Numbered from the stretch's first letter, positions 19,012-28,201 are shown. The stretch: 64,000 nucleotides of DNA from Poseidonibacter lekithochrous (GCF_018861145.1 NZ_JAHKQT010000032.1:98930-162929), one strand, 5' to 3'. Made by a program: numbers and translations. The notes: generated by a model not told the origin, from the letters alone.

Positions 19012-20472
19012 ATGTTTTTAATTAAGTATTTTATTTTATCAACTATTTTTTTATTATCACTGTTTGCAAATGTACAACTTAGTATTCCAAAAGATGTTGT
19101 ACGAGGTGAAGCTTTATACTTTTCTGTTGAGATTACTGGAAATAATATTTCTTTTCCTAATTTGAAAACTATAGATTCTTATGCTGTTCAGGAAGTATCA
19201 AGTTCAACGTCAACAAATATAATAAATAGTCAAATTATAAAAAAAATTAAAAAAGTCTATTCTTTATATCCTACAAAAGATTTTATATTTCCTGCTTTAA
19301 AATTTGTAGTAGATGGAAAGGATTATTTCTCAAAAAAACAAAATATAGTATTAAAAAATCCAGAAAAAACTATTTCATCAAATTTTGAATTATCTTTAAA
19401 AGCTAATACAAATGAGCTATATGTAAATGAGAACTTTATATTAACTCTGTTTTTTAAATATAAAAAGAATGCAAATATAGTTGATTTATCTTTTGAAAAA
19501 CCTAGTTTTGATAATTTCTGGTATAAGCAATTGGATAATTCAAAACAATATCAAGAAGGCGAATTTGTTATACAAGAATTAAATTTTTTATTATTTCCTC
19601 TTAAAAGTGGTACTTTAAAAATAAATCCATTAAAAATAAATGCACAAATAATTGAAGCTAATAAGTCATTTTCTTTCTTTTCAAATCCTACCTCAAATGT
19701 AAAAATTTATTCAAATGGATTAGAGTTTAATGTTAAAGATTTACCTTCAAATATAAATTTAATCGGAAAATTTGATATTAAAACACAAGTTGATAAAGTA
19801 AAAATCAATCAAGGAGAAGCGATATCTTATAAGCTAGAGATTAATGGATATGGTAATATTGATGATATTAGTGATATAAAACTTGATTTAAAAGATGCCA
19901 CAATTTATGAAAACAAACCAGTTATAATTGCAAAGTATGCAGATAATAAGTATAAAGGAACATATACTAAAGTATTTTCAATTATTCCAAATAAATCAAT
20001 GACCATCCCAAAGATAAATTTAGAGTATTTTGATAAAGAGTTAGAAAAAGTTGTTTTAAAACAAAGTGATGAAATTAATATTGAAGTTTTAGAAGATAAG
20101 ATAGTAAAACAAGTAGAATTAATACAAAAACCTGAAGTTAAAATCAAAGAAAAAGAAGTGGTAAAAATAATAGAGAAAAACTCTACTAAAGATAGGGTGA
20201 TATTCTTTTGCTTAGGTCTTATTGTAGGAATATTAATATTAGGTTTATATTACTATGTTATAAAATATAAGAATAAAAATAAATCTTCTGATACAGCTTT
20301 ATTAAAGAAAATAAAGAAGTTAAAAAATAAAGATGAATTATTGAAGGTTTTAGCCGTTTACATAAACATAGATTCTTCTTTAGATAAATTAATTTTCAAA
20401 TTAGAAGAAAAAAATGATATCAAATTACTAAAAAAAGATATCATAATAAAAATAAAAGAATTAAAGTTATAA
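19012..20472 (+). CDS. BatD-like membrane protein
   Basis: 486 residues. Signal peptide at 1-19, then a long beta-rich periplasmic region with repeated Ig-like strands (VRGEALYFSVEITGNN; INQGEAISYKLEINGYGN), a membrane segment near 395-417 and a cytoplasmic Lys-rich tail. This layout matches the BatD 'oxygen tolerance' family, normally encoded with MoxR ATPase and BatA/BatB von Willebrand proteins. None of those are nearby; instead the gene starts 2 bases after flhA. Role here unknown. Confidence 0.7.
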   Translation: MFLIKYFILSTIFLLSLFANVQLSIPKDVVRGEALYFSVEITGNNISFPNLKTIDSYAVQEVSSSTSTNIINSQIIKKIKKVYSLYPTKDFIFPALKFVVDGKDYFSKKQNIVLKNPEKTISSNFELSLKANTNELYVNENFILTLFFKYKKNANIVDLSFEKPSFDNFWYKQLDNSKQYQEGEFVIQELNFLLFPLKSGTLKINPLKINAQIIEANKSFSFFSNPTSNVKIYSNGLEFNVKDLPSNINLIGKFDIKTQVDKVKINQGEAISYKLEINGYGNIDDISDIKLDLKDATIYENKPVIIAKYADNKYKGTYTKVFSIIPNKSMTIPKINLEYFDKELEKVVLKQSDEINIEVLEDKIVKQVELIQKPEVKIKEKEVVKIIEKNSTKDRVIFFCLGLIVGILILGLYYYVIKYKNKNKSSDTALLKKIKKLKNKDELLKVLAVYINIDSSLDKLIFKLEEKNDIKLLKKDIIIKIKELKL

Positions 20473-20483
20473 GGATAAATTAG

Positions 20484-21191
20484 ATGAAAATATTGATATT
20501 ATGTTTTATATTATTCAACGCAGTCTTTGCAGCAGAGTATTATGCAAAATTGGAGCCAATTGAAAGTTACAAAGTTAAAGCAGCCGTTGCAGGAAAAGTA
20601 ATTTTCTCAAATACTGATATAGAAGGTTTTAATGCAAATAATTCAACTATTGTAGAATTAGATTCTACAGTTAATCAAATGGATTTACAACAATCTCGAA
20701 GTAAATTAAAATTTATTGATGAGATGATTACTATTGAAACGAATAATTATAATAGATTAAAAAAAGTTTCTTCTAAATCTGCCTTTGAAAAAGATACTCA
20801 AAAATTAAAAGTTATAAATCTTAAGTCCTCAAAAGCTGACATGATTATAAAGATCGAGAATTTAAAAGATACTATTAAAAATAAAAAATTAATTGAAAAA
20901 TCAAATTATATTTCGATGATTTCAGTTAAAGAAGGAGATTATGTTAGTCCTGGAACTTTACTTTATGAATCAAAAGATTTATCAAAAGCAAAGCTAGAAA
21001 TTTTTGTACCTATTTTAGAAGCTGAAAAATTAAAAGATAAAACTGTTTATCTTGATGGTTCAAAAAGTGATGTAAAAATAAATAAAATTTTTAATATTGC
21101 TGATAGCCAAAATATATCTTCATATAAAGTAGAGCTTTTAGTCCCTAATGTAAAAACTTTTTCAAGATTGGTGAAAATTGAATTCAAATAA
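20484..21191 (+). CDS. Periplasmic adaptor (HlyD/RND membrane-fusion) protein
   Basis: 235 residues with a signal peptide (ILILCFILFNAVFAA). It shows the barrel-lipoyl-helical hairpin-lipoyl order: YKVKAAVAGKVIFSN, then a coiled hairpin at about 68-140, then MISVKEGDYVSPGTLLYES, then a short barrel. Such adaptors link an inner membrane pump to an outer membrane channel. It is small for the family, and no pump or TolC gene is adjacent, so it may partner elsewhere or act with the BatD-like protein. Ends 14 bases inside the next gene. Confidence 0.75.
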   Translation: MKILILCFILFNAVFAAEYYAKLEPIESYKVKAAVAGKVIFSNTDIEGFNANNSTIVELDSTVNQMDLQQSRSKLKFIDEMITIETNNYNRLKKVSSKSAFEKDTQKLKVINLKSSKADMIIKIENLKDTIKNKKLIEKSNYISMISVKEGDYVSPGTLLYESKDLSKAKLEIFVPILEAEKLKDKTVYLDGSKSDVKINKIFNIADSQNISSYKVELLVPNVKTFSRLVKIEFK

Positions 21192-22884
21192 AAAAGTAGC
21201 ATGTCCTATGGACTGTTACGATGCTTGTCAAGCAGAAGTGATTGAGGGTAATGTTAAAGGCACAAAAAATAATGTAGTGACTAATGGAAAGTTATGTGTA
21301 AATTTTGCGCAGTTATTAAAACAGGATTATTTAAAGAGTGCAATTTTTGATAAGAGTGAAATTTCTTTAGATGAGTCTTTAAAAATATTAAGTGAAAAAT
21401 TAGAAAATACTGAGCCTTCAAAAACTTTATTTTATACAGGTAGTGGAAATCTAGGAGTTATGCAAAACTCAACAAAAAACTTCTTTACTCAATATGGATC
21501 TGTTTTAACAAAAGGAAGTTTATGTGACGGTGGAGGTGGATTAGGGATTGAGCAAGGAAGACAAGCTGTAATTAATCCACCAATTGAAAAACTTATTAAC
21601 TCAGATATTATTATTGTTTGGGGACGAAACTTTTCAGTAACTTCTTCACATATGTACAATCTTGTAAAAGATAAAACATTTATTACTATTGATCCTATAA
21701 AAACAGATATTGCAAAAAAATCTAAAATTCATATGCAGATTAATCCTAAAACAGATTATGAATTAGCATTATTATTAACACGATTTACACATATGCAAGA
21801 TATGGAAGATGAAGAGTTTTTAGAAGAACATACAGAAGGTTCTGATTGGTTCTTTGATATTACTAGAAATAGACCTGTAGTTTCTTATGAAGCAACTACA
21901 GGAGTGCCATTATCACAAGTTAATGAGCTTTTAGAATTAGTTGAAAATAAAAAAGTTTCAATAGTTGTAGGACTTGGTGTTCAAAAGTATTTTGAAGGTG
22001 CACAAATAATGAGATGTATAGATTCTTTTGCTGCATACTTGGGTGTTCATAAAAAAGATTCAGGTGGTGTTTGGTACTTAAGTGATTCTTCACATGGTTA
22101 TGAAAATCAGTTAAAAATTGAAGGAAAAAATAAAAAAGTTTCAGTAGCTGAAGTTGATTTTTCTTCTTATGATTTAGTATTTATACAAGGTGGAAATCCT
22201 GTAGTTTCTGCACCAAACACTAAAAGTGTAATTGAAGGTTTAAAAAACAGCTTTGTAGTTTGTTTTACGACTACTTATAATGATACTTGTGAATATGCTA
22301 ACTTAGTTATACCTTCTTCATCTTTTCTTTCTAAAAGAGATGTAAGGCTATCTTATGGACATGAATATAAAGCAATCTCAGAAATAGTTGAACCTTCACT
22401 TGAAAATACTGTAAGTGAATATGAATTAGCAACATATTTAATAGAAAGATTTGGCTTTAAAGCAATGAAATCAGAAGATGAAATTATTGATTATTATAAA
22501 AATACAATAGTAGTTCATGAAGATTTTGAAACATTTGAATTTATTGAAGAGTTAGATATTGAACCTTTATATAAAAATAAAACTTCTTCAAACTTTTATT
22601 TAATTACAGGGAAGAGTAAAAACTCTTTAAATTCTCAATTTACAATTGATAATCATGTGTATTTACATCCTTCAAGTGGTTTTTCTACTGAAGATAATGT
22701 AAAAATCACTTCACCTTATGGGGAAGCCATATTTACTGTTAAAATTAGCGAAGATATTAAAGAAGAGTGTGCATTTTTTTACACAGGAAATAAGAAAACA
22801 AACTATTTAACACCAAATAAAGCTGATGAAGAATCATTTTCTGCAATGTTCCAAGAGGTTTTAATAGAAATTGAATTATCGTAA
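21178..22884 (+). CDS. Short molybdopterin-dependent oxidoreductase
   Basis: 568 residues from a TTG start overlapping the previous gene. An N-terminal iron-sulfur motif is present (C9, C13, C17, C40 in CPMDCYDAC...GKLC), followed by the Mo-bis-MGD fold (IIVWGRNFSVTSSH; LVFIQGGNPVVSAPN; a C-terminal dinucleotide-binding domain around 490-560). It is shorter than typical formate dehydrogenases or nitrate reductases (700 or more). SLCDGGG near 115 is a candidate metal-ligand site. No Tat signal is visible, so it is probably cytoplasmic. No electron-transfer subunits are adjacent; substrate unknown. Confidence 0.85.
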   Translation: MNSNKKVACPMDCYDACQAEVIEGNVKGTKNNVVTNGKLCVNFAQLLKQDYLKSAIFDKSEISLDESLKILSEKLENTEPSKTLFYTGSGNLGVMQNSTKNFFTQYGSVLTKGSLCDGGGGLGIEQGRQAVINPPIEKLINSDIIIVWGRNFSVTSSHMYNLVKDKTFITIDPIKTDIAKKSKIHMQINPKTDYELALLLTRFTHMQDMEDEEFLEEHTEGSDWFFDITRNRPVVSYEATTGVPLSQVNELLELVENKKVSIVVGLGVQKYFEGAQIMRCIDSFAAYLGVHKKDSGGVWYLSDSSHGYENQLKIEGKNKKVSVAEVDFSSYDLVFIQGGNPVVSAPNTKSVIEGLKNSFVVCFTTTYNDTCEYANLVIPSSSFLSKRDVRLSYGHEYKAISEIVEPSLENTVSEYELATYLIERFGFKAMKSEDEIIDYYKNTIVVHEDFETFEFIEELDIEPLYKNKTSSNFYLITGKSKNSLNSQFTIDNHVYLHPSSGFSTEDNVKITSPYGEAIFTVKISEDIKEECAFFYTGNKKTNYLTPNKADEESFSAMFQEVLIEIELS

Positions 22885-24052
22885 GTTATTTGCTAAACAT
22901 AAAATAATTCGTGATTTATCACTAGTTCAATTTATTGCATATTTTGGAGCATGGTTTTCAAATGTTGCAATTTATACAATGCTTGTAGATTTTGGTTCTT
23001 CTGAATTAGCAATTGCAACAGTTACTGCTATGCATTTTTTACCAGCTGTTCTAATGGCTCCTTTTTCAGGAGCTATTATAGATAGATTTAAAATCAAACC
23101 TTTGATGCTTTCTTTATTAGTTGTTGAATTTATAATGACCTTACTTTTTTTAACAATAGAAAACGAAAGTCAAATATGGCTTTTAATGATATTTATATTT
23201 ATTAGAATGAGTGCTGCTTCGATATTCTTCTCAACAGAAATGTCGCTTTTAGCAAAACTTCTAAAAGGTGAGGCCTTACAAAAAGCAAATGAAATACACT
23301 CTATTATTTGGTCCTTTTGTTATGCAGCTGGAATGGCAGTTAGTGCATTAATTGTAAATTATATAGGTATAAAAGCTGCTTTTATAGTTGATTCTTTATT
23401 TTTTCTTGTAGCTTTTATCGCCTTTTATAGAATAGACTTTGTTGTAAAGGCAAGTATTGTTCAAGATAAAATATTTACTTTAATTAAAGATGGCTTCTTA
23501 TATATAAAAGAGAATAAAATTATTATGCATTTGATATTTTTACATGCAAGTGTTGGTTTAACATCTTTTGATACTTTAGTTACATTGCTTGCTAAAAGTG
23601 AATATAAGTATGTTATATCTGTGCCTTTAGCAATTGGCATATCAAATGCTACAAGAGCAGTAGCATTAATGATAGGGCCATTTCTAATCTCAAAATATGT
23701 TAATAAAAATAACTTGCATTATTTATTATGTCTTCAAGGAATAATGATAATGATATGGGGATTAACACAATTTAATTTTTACATTTCACTTATCTCTTTA
23801 TTTTTCGTAGGACTTTTTACAACAGTACTTTGGTCATTTACTTATGCATTATTACAAGATAAATGTGAAGAAAAATATTTAGGTCGAGTTATATCATATA
23901 ATGATATGTTTTTTATGATTTCGTGTATTCTAACTACCTTGTTTATCGGATTAATGGCAAGTTTAAGTTCGCTTGCTATAATTACTATTCTATTAGGCCT
24001 AGGTTTTATTATTTTTGCCTATTACTATACTAGGATATTAAAATGGATATAA
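22871..24052 (+). CDS. MFS transporter, MFS_3/enterobactin-exporter type
   Basis: 393 residues from a TTG start overlapping the oxidoreductase by 14 bases. About 11-12 membrane segments. MFS landmarks are LMAPFSGAIIDRFKIKPLM between segments 2 and 3 and CEEKYLGRVISYNDMFF in the second half, as in the EntS-like/MFS_3 group of drug and siderophore exporters. Substrate unknown. Confidence 0.85.
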   Translation: MNYRKLFAKHKIIRDLSLVQFIAYFGAWFSNVAIYTMLVDFGSSELAIATVTAMHFLPAVLMAPFSGAIIDRFKIKPLMLSLLVVEFIMTLLFLTIENESQIWLLMIFIFIRMSAASIFFSTEMSLLAKLLKGEALQKANEIHSIIWSFCYAAGMAVSALIVNYIGIKAAFIVDSLFFLVAFIAFYRIDFVVKASIVQDKIFTLIKDGFLYIKENKIIMHLIFLHASVGLTSFDTLVTLLAKSEYKYVISVPLAIGISNATRAVALMIGPFLISKYVNKNNLHYLLCLQGIMIMIWGLTQFNFYISLISLFFVGLFTTVLWSFTYALLQDKCEEKYLGRVISYNDMFFMISCILTTLFIGLMASLSSLAIITILLGLGFIIFAYYYTRILKWI

Positions 24053-24267
24053 ACGAAAAAATATTATTACTTGCAATATTAAAGAAAAAAGATGATGAAA
24101 CATTAATGGATGTAGTATCAACTTTGGAAAATACTCAACTTTTTACATTAAAAGAAGGCAAAAAACTTCTTAAAAAATTAAAAAGTGAAGAGTTTCTTAC
24201 TGAGGGTCATCTAACATTAAAAGGTGATTTAATAGCAAAAGAAGTAGAGCAAGAATTTAAAATATAG
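24043..24267 (+). CDS. Small hypothetical protein
   Basis: 74 residues, overlapping the MFS gene by 10 bases. Charged and helical, with a small wing-like end (FLTEGHLTLKGDLIAKEV), so a mini winged-helix fold is possible. No family recognised. Translational coupling to the transporter suggests that it is expressed. Confidence 0.6.
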   Translation: MDINEKILLLAILKKKDDETLMDVVSTLENTQLFTLKEGKKLLKKLKSEEFLTEGHLTLKGDLIAKEVEQEFKI

Positions 24268-24295
24268 CACTACAAAATAAACAAAAAGGAAATTA

Positions 24296-24859
24296 ATGAT
24301 TTTAGACTATAAAGATATTAATGATTTAAATAGATACAAAATAATGTCGGATACTGTTATTCCAAGACCGATTGCTTGGATTGTTACTGAAGATGAAGGT
24401 GTATTAAATGCAGCTCCTTTTTCATATTTTGTACCAATCTCAACTAATCCTGCTTTAGTTATTGTTGCAATTGGACAAAAAGAAGATGGAACTCCAAAAG
24501 ATTCACTTGCTAATATTTTAAAGAATAAAAAAGCAACTATTTGTTTTGCAAATAAAGATAATGCGTCATTAGTTCAAAAGTGTGCAATTCCTTTAGGTAA
24601 AGATGAAAGTGAAATAGAAAAATTTGATATTGATGTAAGTGAAGTTCTAGAGAGTTTCCCTCCAAGAATTACTTCGTCTCAAAGTGCACTTTTATGTGAA
24701 TATTATAGTACTGTAGATATTCCAGGGGTTACAACGCCTGTAATTTTAGAGATTAAGCAACAATATTTAGAAGAGGGTAGATTAACTGAGAGATTTCATG
24801 TTAATATTGAAAATGTTGGTAGATGTGGAGCTACTTTTAAAGCTTTAGTAGACTTATAA
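24296..24859 (+). CDS. Flavin reductase-like FMN-binding protein
   Basis: 187 residues with the split-barrel flavin reductase pattern: TVIPRPIAWIVTEDEGVLNAAPFSYFVPIS near the N-terminus, then SLANILKNKKATICF and the closing FHVNIENVGRCGATF. Family members bind FMN and reduce flavins or act as oxygenase partners. AAAGGA precedes the ATG. It is the last gene of the long + strand run before a hairpin. Confidence 0.85.
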   Translation: MILDYKDINDLNRYKIMSDTVIPRPIAWIVTEDEGVLNAAPFSYFVPISTNPALVIVAIGQKEDGTPKDSLANILKNKKATICFANKDNASLVQKCAIPLGKDESEIEKFDIDVSEVLESFPPRITSSQSALLCEYYSTVDIPGVTTPVILEIKQQYLEEGRLTERFHVNIENVGRCGATFKALVDL

Positions 24860-24880
24860 GCTTTAGGAAATTTAAGTATT

Positions 24881-24899
24881 AAAAGGCATAAAGCCTTTT
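24881..24899. terminator. Bidirectional hairpin terminator
   Basis: AAAAGGC (24881-24887), ATAAA loop, GCCTTTT (24893-24899), between the flavin reductase gene (+) and mscL (-). The A and T runs on the two sides allow use in both directions. Confidence 0.75.
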
Positions 24900-24908
24900 A
24901 ATTAATTT

Positions 24909-25346
24909 TTATACTTCTGTGTTCCCACAGTGAGCACATTTTTTAGCTGCAATTGGAATTTCCATAGCACAATCACCACAAACTTTTGTAGTTGGTTCTG
25001 CTGGAACTTCTTCCTCTTTCTTTTGCATTTTATTGTAAGATTTAATAAACATAAACATTACAAATCCTAAGATTACAAATGAAATTGTATCATTCATAAA
25101 TAAACCAATTTTAATAGCAGGTGCTCCTGCTTCAGTTAACTTAGCCATTGTCTCATAAGTTTTACCATCAAGTGCAACAAATAATTGAGAGAAATCTACA
25201 TTTCCTAATAACATACCAACTGGTGGCATAATAACATTTGCAACTAGTGATTTAATTAATGTAGCAAAAGCAGCACCAAAAATAAATCCTACTGCCATAT
25301 CTACCATATTTCCTTTAATAAGGAATTCTTTGAATTCTTTTAACAT
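24909..25346 (-). CDS. mscL: Large-conductance mechanosensitive channel with C-terminal zinc ribbon
   Basis: 145 residues. Residues 1-110 are a standard MscL: FKEFLIKGNMVDMAVGFIFGAAF, then the second membrane segment FVILGFVMFMFIKSYNKM. After an EEEVPAEP linker comes a compact zinc-ribbon-like module, CGDC and CAHC 14 residues apart. Standard MscL ends in a short helical bundle without Cys pairs. MscL releases solutes in hypo-osmotic shock. The ribbon faces the cytoplasm; its role is unknown. Confidence 0.93.
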   Translation of the reverse strand: MLKEFKEFLIKGNMVDMAVGFIFGAAFATLIKSLVANVIMPPVGMLLGNVDFSQLFVALDGKTYETMAKLTEAGAPAIKIGLFMNDTISFVILGFVMFMFIKSYNKMQKKEEEVPAEPTTKVCGDCAMEIPIAAKKCAHCGNTEV

Positions 25347-25489
25347 ATAAAGTCCTTTGAATAATTTTCGTGATTATATTGTAAAATTCTTATAATTAGA
25401 TTAATTAGTTAATAACTTATATATTGTATCAAAATTAGTAGTTTATAATAGAAATAATTTGATTGAATATTAATTAAGGTAGGTAAAAA

Positions 25490-25521
25490 GTACAAATATA
25501 AGAAAAATCTTATATTTGTAC
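25490..25521 (-). terminator. Hairpin terminator after the FAH-like gene
   Basis: A near-perfect inverted repeat: GTACAAATATAAGA and its complement around a short AAAA-type loop, just downstream of the stop at 25532 on the - strand. Confidence 0.65.
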
Positions 25522-25531
25522 TTTTGATGAT

Positions 25532-26365
25532 TTATTGAACTACTTGATGTAATTTTGAACATTTACTTAAAAAAGTATCCATTCCACACATATCATTATA
25601 CATATCATCAAATGAGTGAAAGTGTGCATCATAAACATAAACAAAGATTTCATCACCTTTTTGTAAATAATTAGTTTTTCCAAATTCAGCATAGGCTGTA
25701 GCTCCTGCGGCTATTAAAATACCTTTTGCATCTTTTGCATTTTTTGTAAATTGTGTTAATTCTTCTAATGGACCACAATCTTCTTGTGTATTTAATTTAT
25801 TAATCATCCACTCTTTTAATTGATTAAAAAAGTAGCTATATGATTTTACAGAGGATGTCATTCCATAATCATGTACAATTCCATTTCTTTTTATAAATGA
25901 GGCAATATGATATTTACTTAAAATTCCATCTTCTGTAAAATTATCTATTTCAATAAGTTCTTGAGAAATACCTTTTGTATTCTTTCCCCAATTTTTCTTA
26001 GTGCTTAATTTATTTCCATCTTGAATTCTAATTGAACAGTCATTAAAAGCTGAAAAGTATTTTGGAATAATATCTATAAACTTCCCATCTTCATATACAA
26101 AATCACAAATTAAAGCAACTTCGGCTTCTACTTGAAGCTTTTCAGCTTCTCTTCCATGCGTTAATATAGTTTCATCACAAATAGGATAGGTCCCTAAAAA
26201 ACTATTATGATCTTTTATATAAAAAGGAAACATCCCTTTTGGAGCATCTTTTTCATCAGTTTTAATTACATCAAATTCATCTGCTTCTCCAGCTTCACCT
26301 AAGTGATTTGCAAAGTTTCCTGCAACTGCAAAGCCTAAATAATCTTTTAAATCATCTAATAACAT
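25532..26365 (-). CDS. Fumarylacetoacetase-like protein (DUF5718 type)
   Basis: 277 residues; I associate it with the family called DUF5718. The chain reads like a fumarylacetoacetate hydrolase-fold enzyme: KLQVEAEVALICDFVYEDGKF matches the metal-binding ExE strand region, SAFNDCSIR the following NDxTxR, and GILIAAGATAYAEFGKTNYL then LQKGDEIFVYV match the GTPxGVG and LxxGDxV elements. Members of that fold hydrolyse or decarboxylate beta-diketone or oxaloacetate-like acids. It lies next to fumarase on the same strand, but behind the fumarase terminator. Substrate unknown; the fold call is my inference. Confidence 0.6.
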   Translation of the reverse strand: MLLDDLKDYLGFAVAGNFANHLGEAGEADEFDVIKTDEKDAPKGMFPFYIKDHNSFLGTYPICDETILTHGREAEKLQVEAEVALICDFVYEDGKFIDIIPKYFSAFNDCSIRIQDGNKLSTKKNWGKNTKGISQELIEIDNFTEDGILSKYHIASFIKRNGIVHDYGMTSSVKSYSYFFNQLKEWMINKLNTQEDCGPLEELTQFTKNAKDAKGILIAAGATAYAEFGKTNYLQKGDEIFVYVYDAHFHSFDDMYNDMCGMDTFLSKCSKLHQVVQ

Positions 26366-26513
26366 CTATTATCCTGTATATATTATTTATTTTATATTTA
26401 TATAAAAAAGAATATATCATAATTTCTAATGCTAGAAGTCAAATATTAAAGCTAGTTTTTTCGTATAAGATTTTTTTTAGGAGAGGTTTACTAAAAAGAG
26501 GAATGTAGAGTTT

Positions 26514-26541
26514 AATTATAAAGGCCTAAGCCTTTATAATT
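26514..26541 (-). terminator. Hairpin terminator of fumarase
   Basis: AATTATAAAGGC (26514-26525), CTAA loop, GCCTTTATAATT (26530-26541). The 12-bp stem touches the fumarase stop codon. Confidence 0.75.
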
Positions 26542-28033
26542 AGATAGTTCTCCATTTTGCAGGACCCGTAGTATGTATTGAAACACCTTCTGTATCAACA
26601 GCAACTGTAACAGGCATATCAACTACATCAAACTCATAAATAGCTTCCATTCCCATTTCTTCAAATGCAAGTACTTTTGAATCTTTGATTGATTGAGAAA
26701 TTAAATATGCAGCTCCACCAGTTGCAATTAAATACATAGATTTGTACTCTTTAATTAAATCAATTGTAGGTTGTTTTCTTTCAGCCTTACCAATCATACC
26801 CATGATTCCAATTTCCATCATATCTTTAGTAAATTTATCCATTCTTGTAGAAGTAGTTGGTCCCGCAGGTCCTACTTTTTCGTCTCTAACTGGATCAACT
26901 GGTCCAACATAGTAAATAAATCTATCTTTTAAATCAACACCATTTGGAAGTGGCTTACCAGCATTTTTATACTCAACGATTTTTTTATGAGCAGCATCTC
27001 TTGCTGTTAAAATTTTTCCAGTTAATAATAAAGTATCACCTGATTTAAATTGAGATAAATTTTCTTTTGTTAAATCTGCAATATTTACTTTTTTTATTGA
27101 ATCTAATGGTAATTCAATATCTGGCCATAAATCTAAATCTGGTTTTTTAAATTTAGCTACACCTTCTCCAGCTTTTAATTTAAAGTGAATATGTCTAGTA
27201 GCAGCACAGTTTGGAATCATAGCAACTGGAAGTGATGCAGCATGACATGGATAATCTAAAATTTTAACATCAACTACAGTTGTTAAACCACCAAGTCCTT
27301 GAGCTCCAATTCCAATTTTATTTATATCTGTATAAAGTCTTAATCTTAATTCTTCTAAAGCATTTTTAGGACCTCTTTCTTGAAGTTCATGAATATCAAC
27401 ATGATCCATTAAAGATTCTTTTGCTAAAAGCATAGATTTTTCAGGATTTCCACCAATACCAATACCTAAAATACCAGGAGGACACCAACCAGCACCCATT
27501 TCTCTAACATTTGCCATAACCCAATCATATACACTATCAGATGGATTTAATACTGCAAATTTAGATTTATTTTCACTTCCTCCACCTTTTGCAGCAACTG
27601 TAATATCTATTTCATCAGAATTATTAACACTTACATGAATAACAGCAGGAGTATTATCTTTTGTATTTGTTCTTGTACCTGCTGGATCTGAAACAACAGA
27701 GTATCTTAAAGTATTATCAGGATTAGTATAACCTTTGGCAACACCTTCATTTAATACATCTACTAATTCTTTTGTTATTTCTAAATTAGCTTTTAACCCA
27801 ACTTTAACAAAAATGTTAACGCTTCCTGTATCTTGACATAAAGGTCTATGACCTAAAGCACACATTTTAGAGTTAATTAAAATTTGACCTAATGCATTTT
27901 TTGCTGCTTCTGATTGCTCGTTTTCATAAGCTTCAACTATTGATTTTACAAAATCTTCAGGGTGAAAATATGAAATATATTGACAGGCATCTGCAATGCT
28001 ATCTATAATATCTTGTTCTTTTATTACGCTCAT
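26540..28033 (-). CDS. Class I (iron-sulfur) fumarate hydratase
   Basis: 497 residues with the class I fumarase alpha and beta parts in one chain. Three Cys candidates for the 4Fe-4S cluster: C66 in RPLCQDTG, C184 in GWCPPG and C276 in PNCAATRH. The C-terminal beta domain begins near 330 and holds KIVEYKNAGKPLPNG and GPAGPTTSTRMD. It interconverts fumarate and malate in the TCA cycle. Class I enzymes can also hydrate mesaconate to citramalate, which matters given the CoA-ester genes upstream. Confidence 0.93.
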   Translation of the reverse strand: MSVIKEQDIIDSIADACQYISYFHPEDFVKSIVEAYENEQSEAAKNALGQILINSKMCALGHRPLCQDTGSVNIFVKVGLKANLEITKELVDVLNEGVAKGYTNPDNTLRYSVVSDPAGTRTNTKDNTPAVIHVSVNNSDEIDITVAAKGGGSENKSKFAVLNPSDSVYDWVMANVREMGAGWCPPGILGIGIGGNPEKSMLLAKESLMDHVDIHELQERGPKNALEELRLRLYTDINKIGIGAQGLGGLTTVVDVKILDYPCHAASLPVAMIPNCAATRHIHFKLKAGEGVAKFKKPDLDLWPDIELPLDSIKKVNIADLTKENLSQFKSGDTLLLTGKILTARDAAHKKIVEYKNAGKPLPNGVDLKDRFIYYVGPVDPVRDEKVGPAGPTTSTRMDKFTKDMMEIGIMGMIGKAERKQPTIDLIKEYKSMYLIATGGAAYLISQSIKDSKVLAFEEMGMEAIYEFDVVDMPVTVAVDTEGVSIHTTGPAKWRTI

Positions 28034-28062
28034 TTTTTTCCTTTTTGCTTTGAAATTTTAAT

Positions 28063-28071
28063 ATTATACCA
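28063..28071 (-). promoter_or_regulatory. Extended -10 promoter of fumarase
   Basis: On the - strand: TGGTATAAT, with TATAAT at 28068-28063 and TG just upstream, 30 bases before the ATG at 28033. Confidence 0.55.
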
Positions 28072-28201
28072 ATGCACTAATGAAAGGATTCTTTTTTATT
28101 AGAATACATGGAAATTATTTTAAAAAGTGTTATGTTTTAACACCTTATAAATATAGTTTTGAGAAATTTTGAAATTTGTTTTGAAAATAGCTTAAATAGG
28201 T

